64,000 nt of DNA. It comes from Paenibacillus psychroresistens (GTDB taxonomy: Bacteria > Bacillota > Bacilli > Paenibacillales > NBRC-103111). The stretch spans positions 7,465,501 to 7,529,500 of the forward strand of contig NZ_CP034235.1 in assembly GCF_009728935.1 (NCBI RefSeq), given 5' to 3'. Positions 45,083-54,519 of the stretch are shown here, piece after piece. Each line of letters begins with the position of its first letter. Positions within the stretch are counted from its first letter, which is position 1. A program made the translations under genes and the position numbers. The notes beneath the pieces are model-generated. The model did no database searches. It was not told the DNA's origin and saw only the letters and a program-made list of their open reading frames with translations.

Positions 45083-47944
45083 TTAACGCTCCTCTCCAAG
45101 CTTGATAGCTTGATGCACACGCAATCTGCGGATATGGAAGAACAAGAATCCAGCTCCCAATAACATCATCACCATCACTATAAAATAAAGCTGATACGTA
45201 TCACTTGCCTGAAATACGACGTGAAACGGAGGTACTTGGGTTTGCACATTATCGGACGTTTGCAGAAACGGCAGGAATAAATAGCTTGCCAGCTTGCCAA
45301 CACCAATCCCAATGGCTATGGATAAACCGCCCGTTAGGGCCTGCTCCACCAACAACATCACCGTTAATTGCTTACGTTTTAATCCCATAGCACGCAAGAC
45401 ACCAAACTGTACAATCCGGCTGGAAAGATTAAAGAACCAATATAATACGTAACCGATGAGCGAGATGAGAATCGAAACCAAGAATCCAAGGCTTAGAATT
45501 CCGAACACGCCGCCATGCGTTGGATGTTTATTAAGCTTAACCAGCTCACTCCGCACGTCCTTCACACCAACCAGCTCTATATCTTTACTCGCTAAATCCG
45601 CTACTAATGGCTGAACCGGAGCGCCATCCTTCATTTTCAACCAAATGTCATAAGGGATAAGAGGAACCTGATCATAAATGTAATCTAAATTTGTAATGAA
45701 AAAGGGCTGTTTATCTGGATACTGCGTCGGCCAATAAGGCAAGGTACCGACAATAACGAATTCAACAGGTACCTGTGATAGAACGATGGTGATCAAGTCA
45801 CCTGCTTTTAATTGATACCGTTCCGCAAAGGAAGTGGAAATTATAACCGATTGTTCATAAGAACCCATTAAATTCAAATATTTAAAGGGATGTGCTGGAT
45901 AAAGGTCGTTGCGGAACCAAGCGACTTTAGCAAACTTGTCGTTATCGATTCCCATAACACTACCCTGGCCAAGCGATTTTCCGGAAACGATGACATTGCC
46001 TTTCGTCTGCAAAACTCTTGCTGCGGCTTCAACGCCATTCAGCTCTTCGAATGCTCCAAACGGCGGTTCAATATAACGAATCTTCGCAGGTGGCTGCTGA
46101 CCACCCGTTCCTCCGCCTGAGCCTCCTCCGCCACTACCGCTGCCTGGCTTTGGAGTTGGAGTAGGGGCACTTGGCAAATCATCCGTTACCCCTTCCCATA
46201 CCGGCTGCATCACTACATCCGTCCCATATTGGTAAAGCATACGTTCTGTTGAGTTTAAATCGATCGTTCTTGCCGCAGATGCATTATAAACCCCTAAACC
46301 CAAAGTCATAATTAACAAAAGCATCAAGGGATAATAAGCTTTAGCAGAGCGAGACAGCTGGGTTAAGGTCAAGTAAATCGATACAGGCAGCAAAGATCGA
46401 CCTATCCAGCCTAACAGCTTAAGCATCCATGGGAAAATCCTTAGAAAGAATAAACCTAATGCAAAGATGGATAAAGCCGGTACAAAAAATAATACCCATT
46501 GAACCTGTAACTCATCGGATGCCAATCCTGTTTGTTGGGCGATAAATTGGTTTTGTTGAAACATATACCAGCCATAGCCTGACAACAGAATCAAAGCGAC
46601 ATCCAAGTACCAACGCATCCACCATGGTTTTCGATCTGCACGGGCTTGCTGCTGCTTGTAATTCACGATCGATGATTTAGCATACACCACCGCTGGAATG
46701 ACTTGTGCCGCAATAGCGATAAAAACAGCAATCACACTATAGATGAAGGCTTCTTGTGAGAATCCGACCGGGATCGACTTCCGATCCACAAAGGTCAAGA
46801 ATCCACTGGAGGATCCAATGCTTTTAGCAAGAAACCAGCCTATCAACGGGCCAATAATTAAGGCAATACCACCAAGAATTAAACCCTCTAGCATATAAAC
46901 CCAGATAATCTGCCTCGTGCTGCCTCCACGTGAGCGAATCACGGCAATGTCTGTCCGCTGTCGATCCAATGATTGCCTCGCATTCATCACAATGTAGTAA
47001 AAGACCATAGCGATCATCGGCGCTGCAAGCGTAAATAACAGAATTTGCAGTTGGGTGCTTTGACGTTTAAACTCACCAAGCATATCAAGAAATGAAGTAT
47101 CGACTTTGGTGTTTTTTAATTTTTGATCCAGATTAATATCCAGACGCTCGAGTGTATTCTCCAAAGAGGAGATCCGACTGGTTTTAATTTCCTTTAAGTC
47201 AAAGGCATAATACCAAGTAGAAAGATTGAGCGGCACCTTATTCTTCTCTAGCAGCTCTGACTTAAACACCTTATCGCTAATAATAATGCTGTTGAACAAG
47301 GATTCCATGCCTTGGTACCAATAAGGCTCCGCTTCAATTAGTGGCTTGAACGCTCCCACAATCTTCACTTTCATGGATAGCTTCTTCGATCCAGAAGCCA
47401 ATGGATAATTCAATATATCTCCAATATGCAGATCATTACGGAACATCGCTTCTTCCATGACAACCGCTTCGACAACACCATTTCTGACAACTTCGCTATA
47501 CTTAGTGCCGTAAGACACCTCTGTATGAGCCCATAAATCATTCATCGTGGAGAGCGTCATTTGCCGTCTTTTGCCAGAATCGTTTTTCGGTGCATCCACC
47601 AGGGAGACCTGAGCTCCGCGAATCGCCATATTGTTGACATAAACATCATCAGGGTATCGAATATCTTTAGGCACCTGTTCACGTATGTATTGATCCACAT
47701 CGTTTAAAGCAGCTAAAGTTGGCTTATCGCTACCGACTGGCTGATACCTCAGCAATAGAGAACCAGCCGGCATATTATCGCTTTTTTCAGCGAGTGTCTT
47801 AATGACAACACGCTTTAACGCACCATCCGAATACATAGGAATACTACTTGTAAAAGAAACAGCCAGCAGCAGTCCCAGGAAAGTACTAAGTGTCAGTAAC
47901 CGTGTGTTCCACATTTTTCGCATGAGAAAACGCAGCATAGCCAT
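45083..47944 (-). CDS. large FtsX/MacB-type ABC permease
   Basis: A 953-residue membrane protein. It starts with a transmembrane helix (about 16-36), then a large extracytoplasmic domain to about 300, a set of helices at about 305-435 with an FtsX domain, a second membrane block (about 475-580), and a second extracytoplasmic domain interrupted by a Pro/Gly/Ser linker (TPTPKPGSGSGGGGSGGG) near 590-610. A final three-helix FtsX domain lies at about 825-940. FtsX/MacB proteins do not pump substrate across the membrane directly; they transmit ATP-driven motion to the outside. Here a two-halves-in-one-chain form is visible. It is bracketed by an adaptor and two ATPase genes, with 5 and 3 nt gaps. 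Confidence 0.9.
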   Translation of the reverse strand: MAMLRFLMRKMWNTRLLTLSTFLGLLLAVSFTSSIPMYSDGALKRVVIKTLAEKSDNMPAGSLLLRYQPVGSDKPTLAALNDVDQYIREQVPKDIRYPDDVYVNNMAIRGAQVSLVDAPKNDSGKRRQMTLSTMNDLWAHTEVSYGTKYSEVVRNGVVEAVVMEEAMFRNDLHIGDILNYPLASGSKKLSMKVKIVGAFKPLIEAEPYWYQGMESLFNSIIISDKVFKSELLEKNKVPLNLSTWYYAFDLKEIKTSRISSLENTLERLDINLDQKLKNTKVDTSFLDMLGEFKRQSTQLQILLFTLAAPMIAMVFYYIVMNARQSLDRQRTDIAVIRSRGGSTRQIIWVYMLEGLILGGIALIIGPLIGWFLAKSIGSSSGFLTFVDRKSIPVGFSQEAFIYSVIAVFIAIAAQVIPAVVYAKSSIVNYKQQQARADRKPWWMRWYLDVALILLSGYGWYMFQQNQFIAQQTGLASDELQVQWVLFFVPALSIFALGLFFLRIFPWMLKLLGWIGRSLLPVSIYLTLTQLSRSAKAYYPLMLLLIMTLGLGVYNASAARTIDLNSTERMLYQYGTDVVMQPVWEGVTDDLPSAPTPTPKPGSGSGGGGSGGGTGGQQPPAKIRYIEPPFGAFEELNGVEAAARVLQTKGNVIVSGKSLGQGSVMGIDNDKFAKVAWFRNDLYPAHPFKYLNLMGSYEQSVIISTSFAERYQLKAGDLITIVLSQVPVEFVIVGTLPYWPTQYPDKQPFFITNLDYIYDQVPLIPYDIWLKMKDGAPVQPLVADLASKDIELVGVKDVRSELVKLNKHPTHGGVFGILSLGFLVSILISLIGYVLYWFFNLSSRIVQFGVLRAMGLKRKQLTVMLLVEQALTGGLSIAIGIGVGKLASYLFLPFLQTSDNVQTQVPPFHVVFQASDTYQLYFIVMVMMLLGAGFLFFHIRRLRVHQAIKLGEER

Positions 47945-47949
47945 ATATT

Positions 47950-49038
47950 TTATCGACCTACGACTTTCTGGCCTACCGTCAATCCTTTAATAATTTCAAC
48001 GCTAGTAGACGTCATCTGCCCAATTTCCACATCAACTTCTTTTTTGGTGCCTTTTGAATCAATCACTTGCACATAATTGCGAGCTCCTACAGTACGTAAG
48101 GTAGAAGGTGGAATGACAATAACATTCGTTTTGCGATTAATAATGATCGCTGCGCTGAGGTAGTTACCACGTATCGTATTTTCCGGCATTTTCTCCAGAT
48201 TGACTAACAGATAGTTGGATAAGGATTCCTTCACAGGACCTTGGCCTCCATTGCCATTATTAGGGTCATCCGAGCCTTCAGCCTTCGGATCTGGCAGCTG
48301 AGCGATTTTGCCTGTAAGCTGGCCCTCGCCATTTAAATCAACTCGAACCTCCATGCCAACAGCTACCTTTTTAAGATCGTCTGGTGTCAAGCTTAGCGCT
48401 ACAGTAAGCTTGCCTAGATCTGCTACAATAGCAACGGCATCATAGGCTTTCACAGCATCGCCTTTTTGTACATAAACGGCTGCTAACGTCCCTGAGAAAG
48501 GTGCAACCAGTCTGGCTTTGGCAATAATTTCTTGATTGTCGGCAATAGTTTGGCGTTTCTTCTCGAATTCGAGCTTCTTCAATTCCATCTGCTCTGGGGT
48601 CAAGCTGCCATCGCGCAAGGTTGTTTTCATACTAAGCTCTTCTAAGCGATTATCCAGAACCAAGCCTTTAAGAGTAGACTCGATATCGGAAACATCCAGC
48701 TCAGCGAGCAGTTGACCTTCCTCTACCGTATCGCCCGGTTTTACAAAGACCTCTTTAATTCGTTTGCCATCTAAAGTAAAGAATAATTCTTCTTCTTTAG
48801 TAGCCATAATTTTGCCGGATCCACGCACTAGAGTTTCCATTGTATCTGTTTTAACCGCATACTCTGGTTTTTTGGAAATCTTCGGTGGGGCAATAACCGG
48901 AATAGCTTCTTCATCATTTTCCTTGGGCAGCAAAGAACAGCCCGCAGATACTACTAGGCTTAAGGATAATAAACAGATAAGAATGACTTTTGTTGTTTTC
49001 GCTTTATTTAATTCTACCGTCCACCATTTCAAGTACAT
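47950..49038 (-). CDS. HlyD/MacA-like adaptor lipoprotein
   Basis: A 362-residue periplasmic-adaptor-type protein in a Gram-positive setting. The lipobox VVSAGC (Cys near residue 34) indicates anchorage on the outer face of the membrane. The barrel-sandwich halves flank a coiled-coil region of about 110-165; the biotinyl-lipoyl-like element VKPGDTVEEGQLLAELDVSD and its partner ARLVAPFSGTLAAVYVQKGD are clear, and a membrane-proximal domain ends the chain. It pairs with the FtsX-type permease 5 nt downstream. The start at 49038 has GGAGGT 8 nt upstream and lies 35 nt inside the end of the ATPase gene. Confidence 0.9.
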   Translation of the reverse strand: MYLKWWTVELNKAKTTKVILICLLSLSLVVSAGCSLLPKENDEEAIPVIAPPKISKKPEYAVKTDTMETLVRGSGKIMATKEEELFFTLDGKRIKEVFVKPGDTVEEGQLLAELDVSDIESTLKGLVLDNRLEELSMKTTLRDGSLTPEQMELKKLEFEKKRQTIADNQEIIAKARLVAPFSGTLAAVYVQKGDAVKAYDAVAIVADLGKLTVALSLTPDDLKKVAVGMEVRVDLNGEGQLTGKIAQLPDPKAEGSDDPNNGNGGQGPVKESLSNYLLVNLEKMPENTIRGNYLSAAIIINRKTNVIVIPPSTLRTVGARNYVQVIDSKGTKKEVDVEIGQMTSTSVEIIKGLTVGQKVVGR

Positions 49039-49696
49039 GGTCTGCTACCTCCAAAATTGTAGGATCGTGTGTTGTCATACAAATCGTTACTTCTTCCGTA
49101 TCAATAATGGAACGAAACACAGACATGATCTGTGCACCCATCTGAGAATCAAGCTCTGCTGTAGGTTCATCAGCCAATAATAAGCTGGGGCGATGTACAA
49201 TCGCTTTCGCTATGGCTACACGTTGCTGCTCACCGCCGGACATTTCATACGGGCGATGATGCATCCGTTTAGTCAAACCAACCATATCTAAACAATGAAG
49301 CACGCGTTCTTTCCATAAAGCTTTAGGTGAATTCGCCATCCGCAAACCAAGCTCAACATTCTCATAAGCCGATAACAAAGGCATTAAGGCATACGATTGA
49401 AAAATAAAACCAATTTCCTTGCGCCGTACCTCCGTACGTTGATTGTCATTCCATAAGTGAAAAGGATAATTATGAAAGAAAACCTCACCTTTATCGGGCT
49501 GATCTAAGCCGCCTATTAAATTAAGTAATGTTGTTTTACCTGAGCCTGAACGTCCGCGCAGCATAACAAGCTGTTTCGGCTCTAAACTCATGCTAATTCC
49601 CTTAAGAACATGCAGTTTAGTGCTGCCTACTTGAAAGGTTCTTTCTACTTCCTTCACCATTAAAAGCTGCTTTGTACCCTCCAATAGTGTCCCCAC
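49004..49696 (-). CDS. ABC ATPase of the MacB/LolD group (first)
   Basis: A 230-residue ATPase with Walker A (GRSGSGKTTLLN), signature MSGGEQQRVAIAKA and Walker B LLLADEPTAELD. It is normal length for the MacB/LolD family and lacks the AbrB-like tail of the second ATPase. The outer start at 49696 is a GTG with poor spacing; TTG at 49684 or ATG at 49660 may be the true start, so the first 12 residues are uncertain. It is the first gene of the exporter operon; its 3' end overlaps the adaptor gene by 35 nt. Confidence 0.9.
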   Translation of the reverse strand: MGTLLEGTKQLLMVKEVERTFQVGSTKLHVLKGISMSLEPKQLVMLRGRSGSGKTTLLNLIGGLDQPDKGEVFFHNYPFHLWNDNQRTEVRRKEIGFIFQSYALMPLLSAYENVELGLRMANSPKALWKERVLHCLDMVGLTKRMHHRPYEMSGGEQQRVAIAKAIVHRPSLLLADEPTAELDSQMGAQIMSVFRSIIDTEEVTICMTTHDPTILEVADHVLEMVDGRIK

Positions 49697-49833
49697 CTTC
49701 TCCCAACCTTTCTCTATATTAACACTCTCATGTTAATATAAACGTAAAATTTTTCAAATAGTTGCAGTATGGAAGAATCTTATTGTCGGAATATGGATTA
49801 CTAATATTTGGAATCGTTGTGTTTCGAATTCCA

Positions 49834-50757
49834 TTAGTCATTTATAGCATCAATACCCTGCTGCAGCAGCTTCTGAGAATCAGTCCATACCCCATCTTGA
49901 GTGGAATGAAGAACTACTGCCAGCACATTTTTCCCATTACGGCTTGCAGAAGAAACCAGGCAATAGCCCGCTTCATCGGTAAATCCTGACTTAATCCCAT
50001 TAGCACCATTAAAGGAAAATGGACCATCCTGCTGCAACAAGAGATTGCGGTTTGTATAAGTAACAGAAGCTGATGAGGACTTCGTTGTAATCTCCTGCTT
50101 ATTCACAATTTGTCGAAATGTATCGTTCTTCATCGCCTGCATGGCAATAAGCGCCATATCTTTAGCAGTTGTATAATGCTTGGAGCTGTGAAGTCCATGA
50201 GGATTAACAAAGTGTGTCATCTTCGCACCAACTTTCTTAGCTTTTTGATTCATCAGCTTGGCGAAATACTCGATGCTAACTTCAGCTGACATGGCTTCTC
50301 CGCTAGACTTCTCCGCGATGTACCTCGCGATTGTTCGCGCTGCATCATTCCCCGAAGGGAGCATCAGTGCAGCAAGCAAGTCCTGCAATGAAAGTACTTG
50401 GCCTTCGACAAGACCGGCCGTGCTCTCATCCTTAGTCCGCAGCTGCACTTCATCTCCTACAGTGACTCGATCCTGCAGCTCTCCTTGCTCAATTGCAATC
50501 CAAGCCGTCATAATCTTAGTCGTACTGGCGGGATACAGCTTTTCCTGATCATTCTTGCTATATAGTATTTTACCTGTTTGCTCATTCATCACAATTACGG
50601 CACTAGCATCTATGCGGCTGTCAATTGAAGGCTTATTTATTGAGTTCAATGCCAAAGCTGCATGAGGCTTTAAGCTACTCCAATGGTTAACTATAGTTAC
50701 CAAGACAACCGACATCATAATAAGACTAAATAAAACAGTCCCTCTTCTAATTCTCAT
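49834..50757 (-). CDS. D-alanyl-D-alanine carboxypeptidase (PBP5/DacF type)
   Basis: A roughly 307-residue penicillin-binding DD-carboxypeptidase. The three active-site motifs are visible, numbered from an ATG at 50766: SxxK at S81-TTK84 in YPASTTKIM, SGN at 138-140, and KSG at 259-261. An N-terminal signal-anchor helix lies at about 10-30. It trims D-Ala from peptidoglycan stem peptides. It lacks the beta-sheet C-terminal domain and amphipathic anchor of PBP5, so it is a short form. AAGGG lies 11 nt before 50757 and only 2 nt before 50766, so 50757 is preferred. It sits between the exporter operon and a two-component system. Confidence 0.88.
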   Translation of the reverse strand: MRIRRGTVLFSLIMMSVVLVTIVNHWSSLKPHAALALNSINKPSIDSRIDASAVIVMNEQTGKILYSKNDQEKLYPASTTKIMTAWIAIEQGELQDRVTVGDEVQLRTKDESTAGLVEGQVLSLQDLLAALMLPSGNDAARTIARYIAEKSSGEAMSAEVSIEYFAKLMNQKAKKVGAKMTHFVNPHGLHSSKHYTTAKDMALIAMQAMKNDTFRQIVNKQEITTKSSSASVTYTNRNLLLQQDGPFSFNGANGIKSGFTDEAGYCLVSSASRNGKNVLAVVLHSTQDGVWTDSQKLLQQGIDAIND

Positions 50758-50850
50758 AGCATACATTTCCCTTCTATCTGGTCTAATCTAACCATCATAG
50801 AATAGAAGGATTAATATTCTGCTAAGAAAATCTAACGTTTTTATTAAGAT

Positions 50851-51957
50851 TCACTCGTTCACGTTAAGCGACTGCTTCAACCTAATCGAAAAGCAGGTTA
50901 AATCTGAATCACTTGCCGCTTCAATTGTTCCACCATGCAGATCCACAATTTGCTTAGCAATTGCAAGTCCAATCCCCGACCCGCCGCTATGGAGGTTACG
51001 CGATTTCTCCACCCGGAAAAACCGTTCAAAAATATAGGGCAAATCTGCGGGAGGAATCGCTTCTCCATAATTCGTTATTTCCACAACGACCTCTTGGTTA
51101 TCCATACGACCGGTTATATCGAGATACTTCCCCTTCTGACCATATTTAATGGAATTAGTGAATAGATTCTCGAACACCCTTCGCAGTTTGTTGCCATCGG
51201 CCAATACGATCAGCTGGTTATTATCGAATAGTAATCGCGGCTCCATATTAGCTTCACTCAGCTGTAGGCGAAATTGTTCTGTAATTTGCCAGAGCATTTC
51301 AATCAGGTTGATTTTACTGGTTCGCAGCTTCATTTCGTTGTTGCGCAAGCGAGTATATTCGAATAAATCTTGAATCAATTGGCTGAGCCGTTGCGATTCC
51401 TCGTATGCCATACTGACATAATATCTAAGCTCAACTTCATCTCGATAGCGATCCTGCTCAATGAGCCCGAGATATCCGGTAATTGAAGTTAGTGGTGTGC
51501 GCAAATCATGGGAAACATTCGTGATCAGCTCATTCTTCGACTGCTCCGCTTTTCGCTCTTCTTCCAATGTATACTTCAGCCGTTCTACCAGTCGATTAAT
51601 ATTAACGGCAAGCTGACTCAACTCTGCACTAGGTCTAATTTGCACCTTATGCTCAAAATAACCATCCGCAAGTCTCTGGATATCTTGATTAATTTCCTTA
51701 AGGTACTCATTATGCTGGCCTCTCTTCTCACGAAAATCAAAATAAGCAAATACCAGCAAAAACAAGGGTAAGCTAAAAAGCAAATATACCATCGGATATC
51801 CGATATAGTGGTTCAGCCATACAAAAAGGTCGCCCAAGCTAAAGTTATAGATCAGCCCAGAATTAAACACCGCCCTTGCTATAATCCAGAATAGCACCAT
51901 CAGTACGAACGTTGATACAATACTCCAAACCAGCGGCTTAAACGGGTTAGCTTTCAA
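50851..51957 (-). CDS. envelope-type sensor histidine kinase
   Basis: A 368-residue sensor kinase. Two transmembrane helices lie at about 12-30 and 55-72 with a very short outer loop between them, then a HAMP-like linker (QDIQRLADGYFEHKVQIRPS), HisKA with H150 in NVSHDLRTPLTS, and a HATPase domain with N box (FENLFTNSIKYG) and G box (GGSGIGLAI). The small outer loop is typical of kinases that sense the membrane or partner proteins, as in BceS/VanS-like groups. It overlaps the regulator gene by 11 nt. Confidence 0.9.
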   Translation of the reverse strand: MKANPFKPLVWSIVSTFVLMVLFWIIARAVFNSGLIYNFSLGDLFVWLNHYIGYPMVYLLFSLPLFLLVFAYFDFREKRGQHNEYLKEINQDIQRLADGYFEHKVQIRPSAELSQLAVNINRLVERLKYTLEEERKAEQSKNELITNVSHDLRTPLTSITGYLGLIEQDRYRDEVELRYYVSMAYEESQRLSQLIQDLFEYTRLRNNEMKLRTSKINLIEMLWQITEQFRLQLSEANMEPRLLFDNNQLIVLADGNKLRRVFENLFTNSIKYGQKGKYLDITGRMDNQEVVVEITNYGEAIPPADLPYIFERFFRVEKSRNLHSGGSGIGLAIAKQIVDLHGGTIEAASDSDLTCFSIRLKQSLNVNE

Positions 51958-52639
51958 TTTTATAACCTACTCCCCAAACCGTATGAATTAACTTCTCGCC
52001 ATCCATTTCTTTTTCTAGCTTCTCGCGCAGCCGACTCATATGCACCGTAACGGAATTGTTGCTTTCATAATATTTTTCTTTCCAAATCAGTTCAAATATC
52101 TCCTCCGAGTTAAAAACCCGCCCCAAATGACTTGCCAAAAGAAACAGAATTCCAAATTCAATCGGCGTTAATCTAACAACTTTCCCTCCGACTGTTACCG
52201 AATGGCTTTGTTTATCAATTTGCAAGGAGTGCAGCCTGATAAGATGCTCTGAGGGAGGGGACATCTGCAAGCTAAAATAAGCTCTCCGCAGCAAAGATTT
52301 TACCCGTGCCACCATTTCCATTGGGTTAAACGGCTTGACCATATAATCATCAGCACCCGAAATTAACCCGGTTATTTTATCCATATCTCCATCCTTAGCA
52401 CTTAGCATTAGAATAGGCGTGATTTGTTTCTCGCGAATCTTCAGGCAAACCTGCAGCCCATCCATTCCAGGCATCATAACATCGAGAATAACCAAATGGA
52501 TTAATTGACTGTCCATAATATCTAAGGCTTCAAAGCCATTAATCGCTTTAACTGATCTATAGCCTTCATTCTTTAGATAAATCTCGATTAACTGGGCAAT
52601 CTTACTATCATCATCCACAATTAGAATATTCGTATCCAT
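51947..52639 (-). CDS. OmpR/PhoB-type response regulator
   Basis: A 230-residue regulator. The receiver domain spans residues 4-118, with DD at 9-11, phosphoacceptor D53 in LVILDVMMPGMDG, and the conserved Lys in DYMVKPFNPMEM. A winged-helix Trans_reg_C domain occupies about 130-228 (LTPIEFGILFLLASHLG; YYESNNSVTVHMSRLREKL). It is the partner of the kinase that overlaps it by 11 nt. The cell-wall carboxypeptidase and the exporter operon just downstream are likely targets, on position only. Confidence 0.92.
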   Translation of the reverse strand: MDTNILIVDDDSKIAQLIEIYLKNEGYRSVKAINGFEALDIMDSQLIHLVILDVMMPGMDGLQVCLKIREKQITPILMLSAKDGDMDKITGLISGADDYMVKPFNPMEMVARVKSLLRRAYFSLQMSPPSEHLIRLHSLQIDKQSHSVTVGGKVVRLTPIEFGILFLLASHLGRVFNSEEIFELIWKEKYYESNNSVTVHMSRLREKLEKEMDGEKLIHTVWGVGYKIES

Positions 52640-52722
52640 CTATACTCACCCTTTACATAACTGTTGTTAGTTATATTATCATTCAATACGAGGGAAAGTA
52701 TAAAGAAAAGGTTACGATAAGA

Positions 52723-52980
52723 TTAAGTACGCTTCATTTCTTGATCAAGCTTCAGCGCAAGCTCGTGCAGCTTACCGGGCAGGTCCTTATCGTCTGTTTC
52801 AAGTATACTTATAAATTGAGCTCTGATTTCTTCTTTCCACACATTACCAGCAAATGGATTGTTATTGAGTGATGTTTTGACCAAGTAGTTAAACTCATTA
52901 TCGAATATTTTCTTCACCGGGTCTGATTTTTGATGAAATGCTTTTGATAAAGCCTGATTAAGAGTTTCTTTTATTCTCAC
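52723..52980 (-). CDS. 85-residue copy of the C-terminal module of the upstream binding protein
   Basis: A short protein that aligns with the last 85-90 residues of the solute-binding protein encoded just upstream: SDPVKK with SDPAKS, NYLVK with NYVVK, and a near-identical ending (DLPGKLHELALKLDQEMKR with DLPIKLHELALKLDEELNR). It starts with GTG overlapping the upstream TGA (GTGA). No signal peptide is present. It could be a relic of a partial tandem duplication or a deliberate coupled product; I favour a relic that remains open. Confidence 0.6.
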   Translation of the reverse strand: MRIKETLNQALSKAFHQKSDPVKKIFDNEFNYLVKTSLNNNPFAGNVWKEEIRAQFISILETDDKDLPGKLHELALKLDQEMKRT

Positions 52981-54269
52981 TTTGTCGCCTCCTTATCAGC
53001 ATTTTTTAAGCGGTTAAGCTCTTCATCAAGCTTCAGTGCAAGCTCATGCAGCTTAATTGGAAGGTCTTGTTCTACTTCTCCAAACAGCCCCTCAAATTGT
53101 GCGACCCTCTCTTCATTCCACGCATTATAGAAGTATAGATTATTATCCATGGCTGGTTTTACCACATAGTTTGCTTCTTCAATATAGACACTTTTGGCCG
53201 GATCTGAGCTTTGCCCAGAAGCATCTGCCATGGCTTTGCTAGTTGTCAAATAAAAGTCAGTCAATTTATTTGCGGTTTCTTGTTTGGTTAAAGTAAGGTA
53301 TTTGATAAATTGCCACGCCTCTTCAGCATGCTTGCTGTTCTTAGAAATCCCAAACCCGGATAACCAAACGGGGTTGGCCCGCTTACCGCCTTCAAAATAA
53401 GGTAATGAAGCGATGCCAATTGTATCTTCAGATGTCAGTTTTAATAGGTACGGCCAAATATCCATACTCATTCCTGTTGGTGAATTTCCAAATTGGTTCA
53501 AAGCATCATTGAAATCCATAGGTGTTTGCTTAAGTTTATCATCTTGATAATACTTGTTAAGCCAGCTAAGCGTACGGATTGCCTCCGGACTATCCAAGTA
53601 GGCTACAGAGGTTGTACCATCAGGTGAAAGCACCCCTTTTCCGGTGCTCCCCATTAACAAGTTTAAGGTAGCAATATCATATGGCAAGACAGAACCCATT
53701 GGTTTTAATTTTTTCGAAATATCTCTGAATTGCTCCCAAGTCCAAGCACCCTGCGGATATGAGATATTTACATCTTCAAAAAATTCTTTCCTATATACCA
53801 TTACTTTAGGTACGGCAAATATAGGCAGGATAAGCATTTTGCCATTGATTAATGAGGCATCTAAAATCCGTTCATTGATATCCATTTCTTTGGAACTGGT
53901 CAAATGCTTCAAATCCAACAATAGGTCCTTTTTATCAGCTATCTCAAGGTAATTCAAATCCAATTGAATAATATCGGGTGAATCTTCAGTTGCAAGCAAT
54001 TTTGTAATATCTGTTCTTATCAGAGTTGGCTCATGCGAGTAATTGATGGTAATAGTGATATTGGGATATAGTTTGTGGAAATTCTCTGCGGCATCCAAAT
54101 ATACTTTCTCATAATCTAAATTAACAGCGGTCAGGTTGCCCGCAAAGCTTAGCTGGATACTTACAGGCTCAAGAGCTTTTTTTGTTTTATTGCAAGCAGA
54201 AGTAGTAAGCACTATCGCAATTATCATGGTCATGACAATTATTGTGCTTATTAATTTACGCCCCTCCAT
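52977..54269 (-). CDS. extracellular solute-binding lipoprotein
   Basis: A 430-residue family-1 solute-binding protein with signal peptide and lipobox TTSAC (Cys at residue 26), a fold with the usual MVYRKEFFEDVNISYPQGAW element and a charged C-terminal helix (LHELALKLDEELNRLKNADKE). No permease genes are near. It heads the minus-strand block of the two-component system and carboxypeptidase. Its terminal module is repeated as a separate short gene immediately after it. Ligand unknown. Confidence 0.88.
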   Translation of the reverse strand: MEGRKLISTIIVMTMIIAIVLTTSACNKTKKALEPVSIQLSFAGNLTAVNLDYEKVYLDAAENFHKLYPNITITINYSHEPTLIRTDITKLLATEDSPDIIQLDLNYLEIADKKDLLLDLKHLTSSKEMDINERILDASLINGKMLILPIFAVPKVMVYRKEFFEDVNISYPQGAWTWEQFRDISKKLKPMGSVLPYDIATLNLLMGSTGKGVLSPDGTTSVAYLDSPEAIRTLSWLNKYYQDDKLKQTPMDFNDALNQFGNSPTGMSMDIWPYLLKLTSEDTIGIASLPYFEGGKRANPVWLSGFGISKNSKHAEEAWQFIKYLTLTKQETANKLTDFYLTTSKAMADASGQSSDPAKSVYIEEANYVVKPAMDNNLYFYNAWNEERVAQFEGLFGEVEQDLPIKLHELALKLDEELNRLKNADKEATK

Positions 54270-54519
54270 ACTACCACATCCTTAATTTTACATATAAAAA
54301 TCATACTTTAAAAAATACTTGAAAAATAGCTGTATTTTGTTAGAAAAAGGTGTTGATTTGTTGGATTTCTGAAGCAAAGTATAAAGATGAGGTATTAATA
54401 CCGAAATAGGCATGTCCGTTTATAAGCTGAAAATCTCTATTTAGCTTAGCTGAAGTAACGTGTATAATAACATCATAAATCTACTCTTAAATCATAATTT
54501 ATAAGGAGCGTACTTATTA

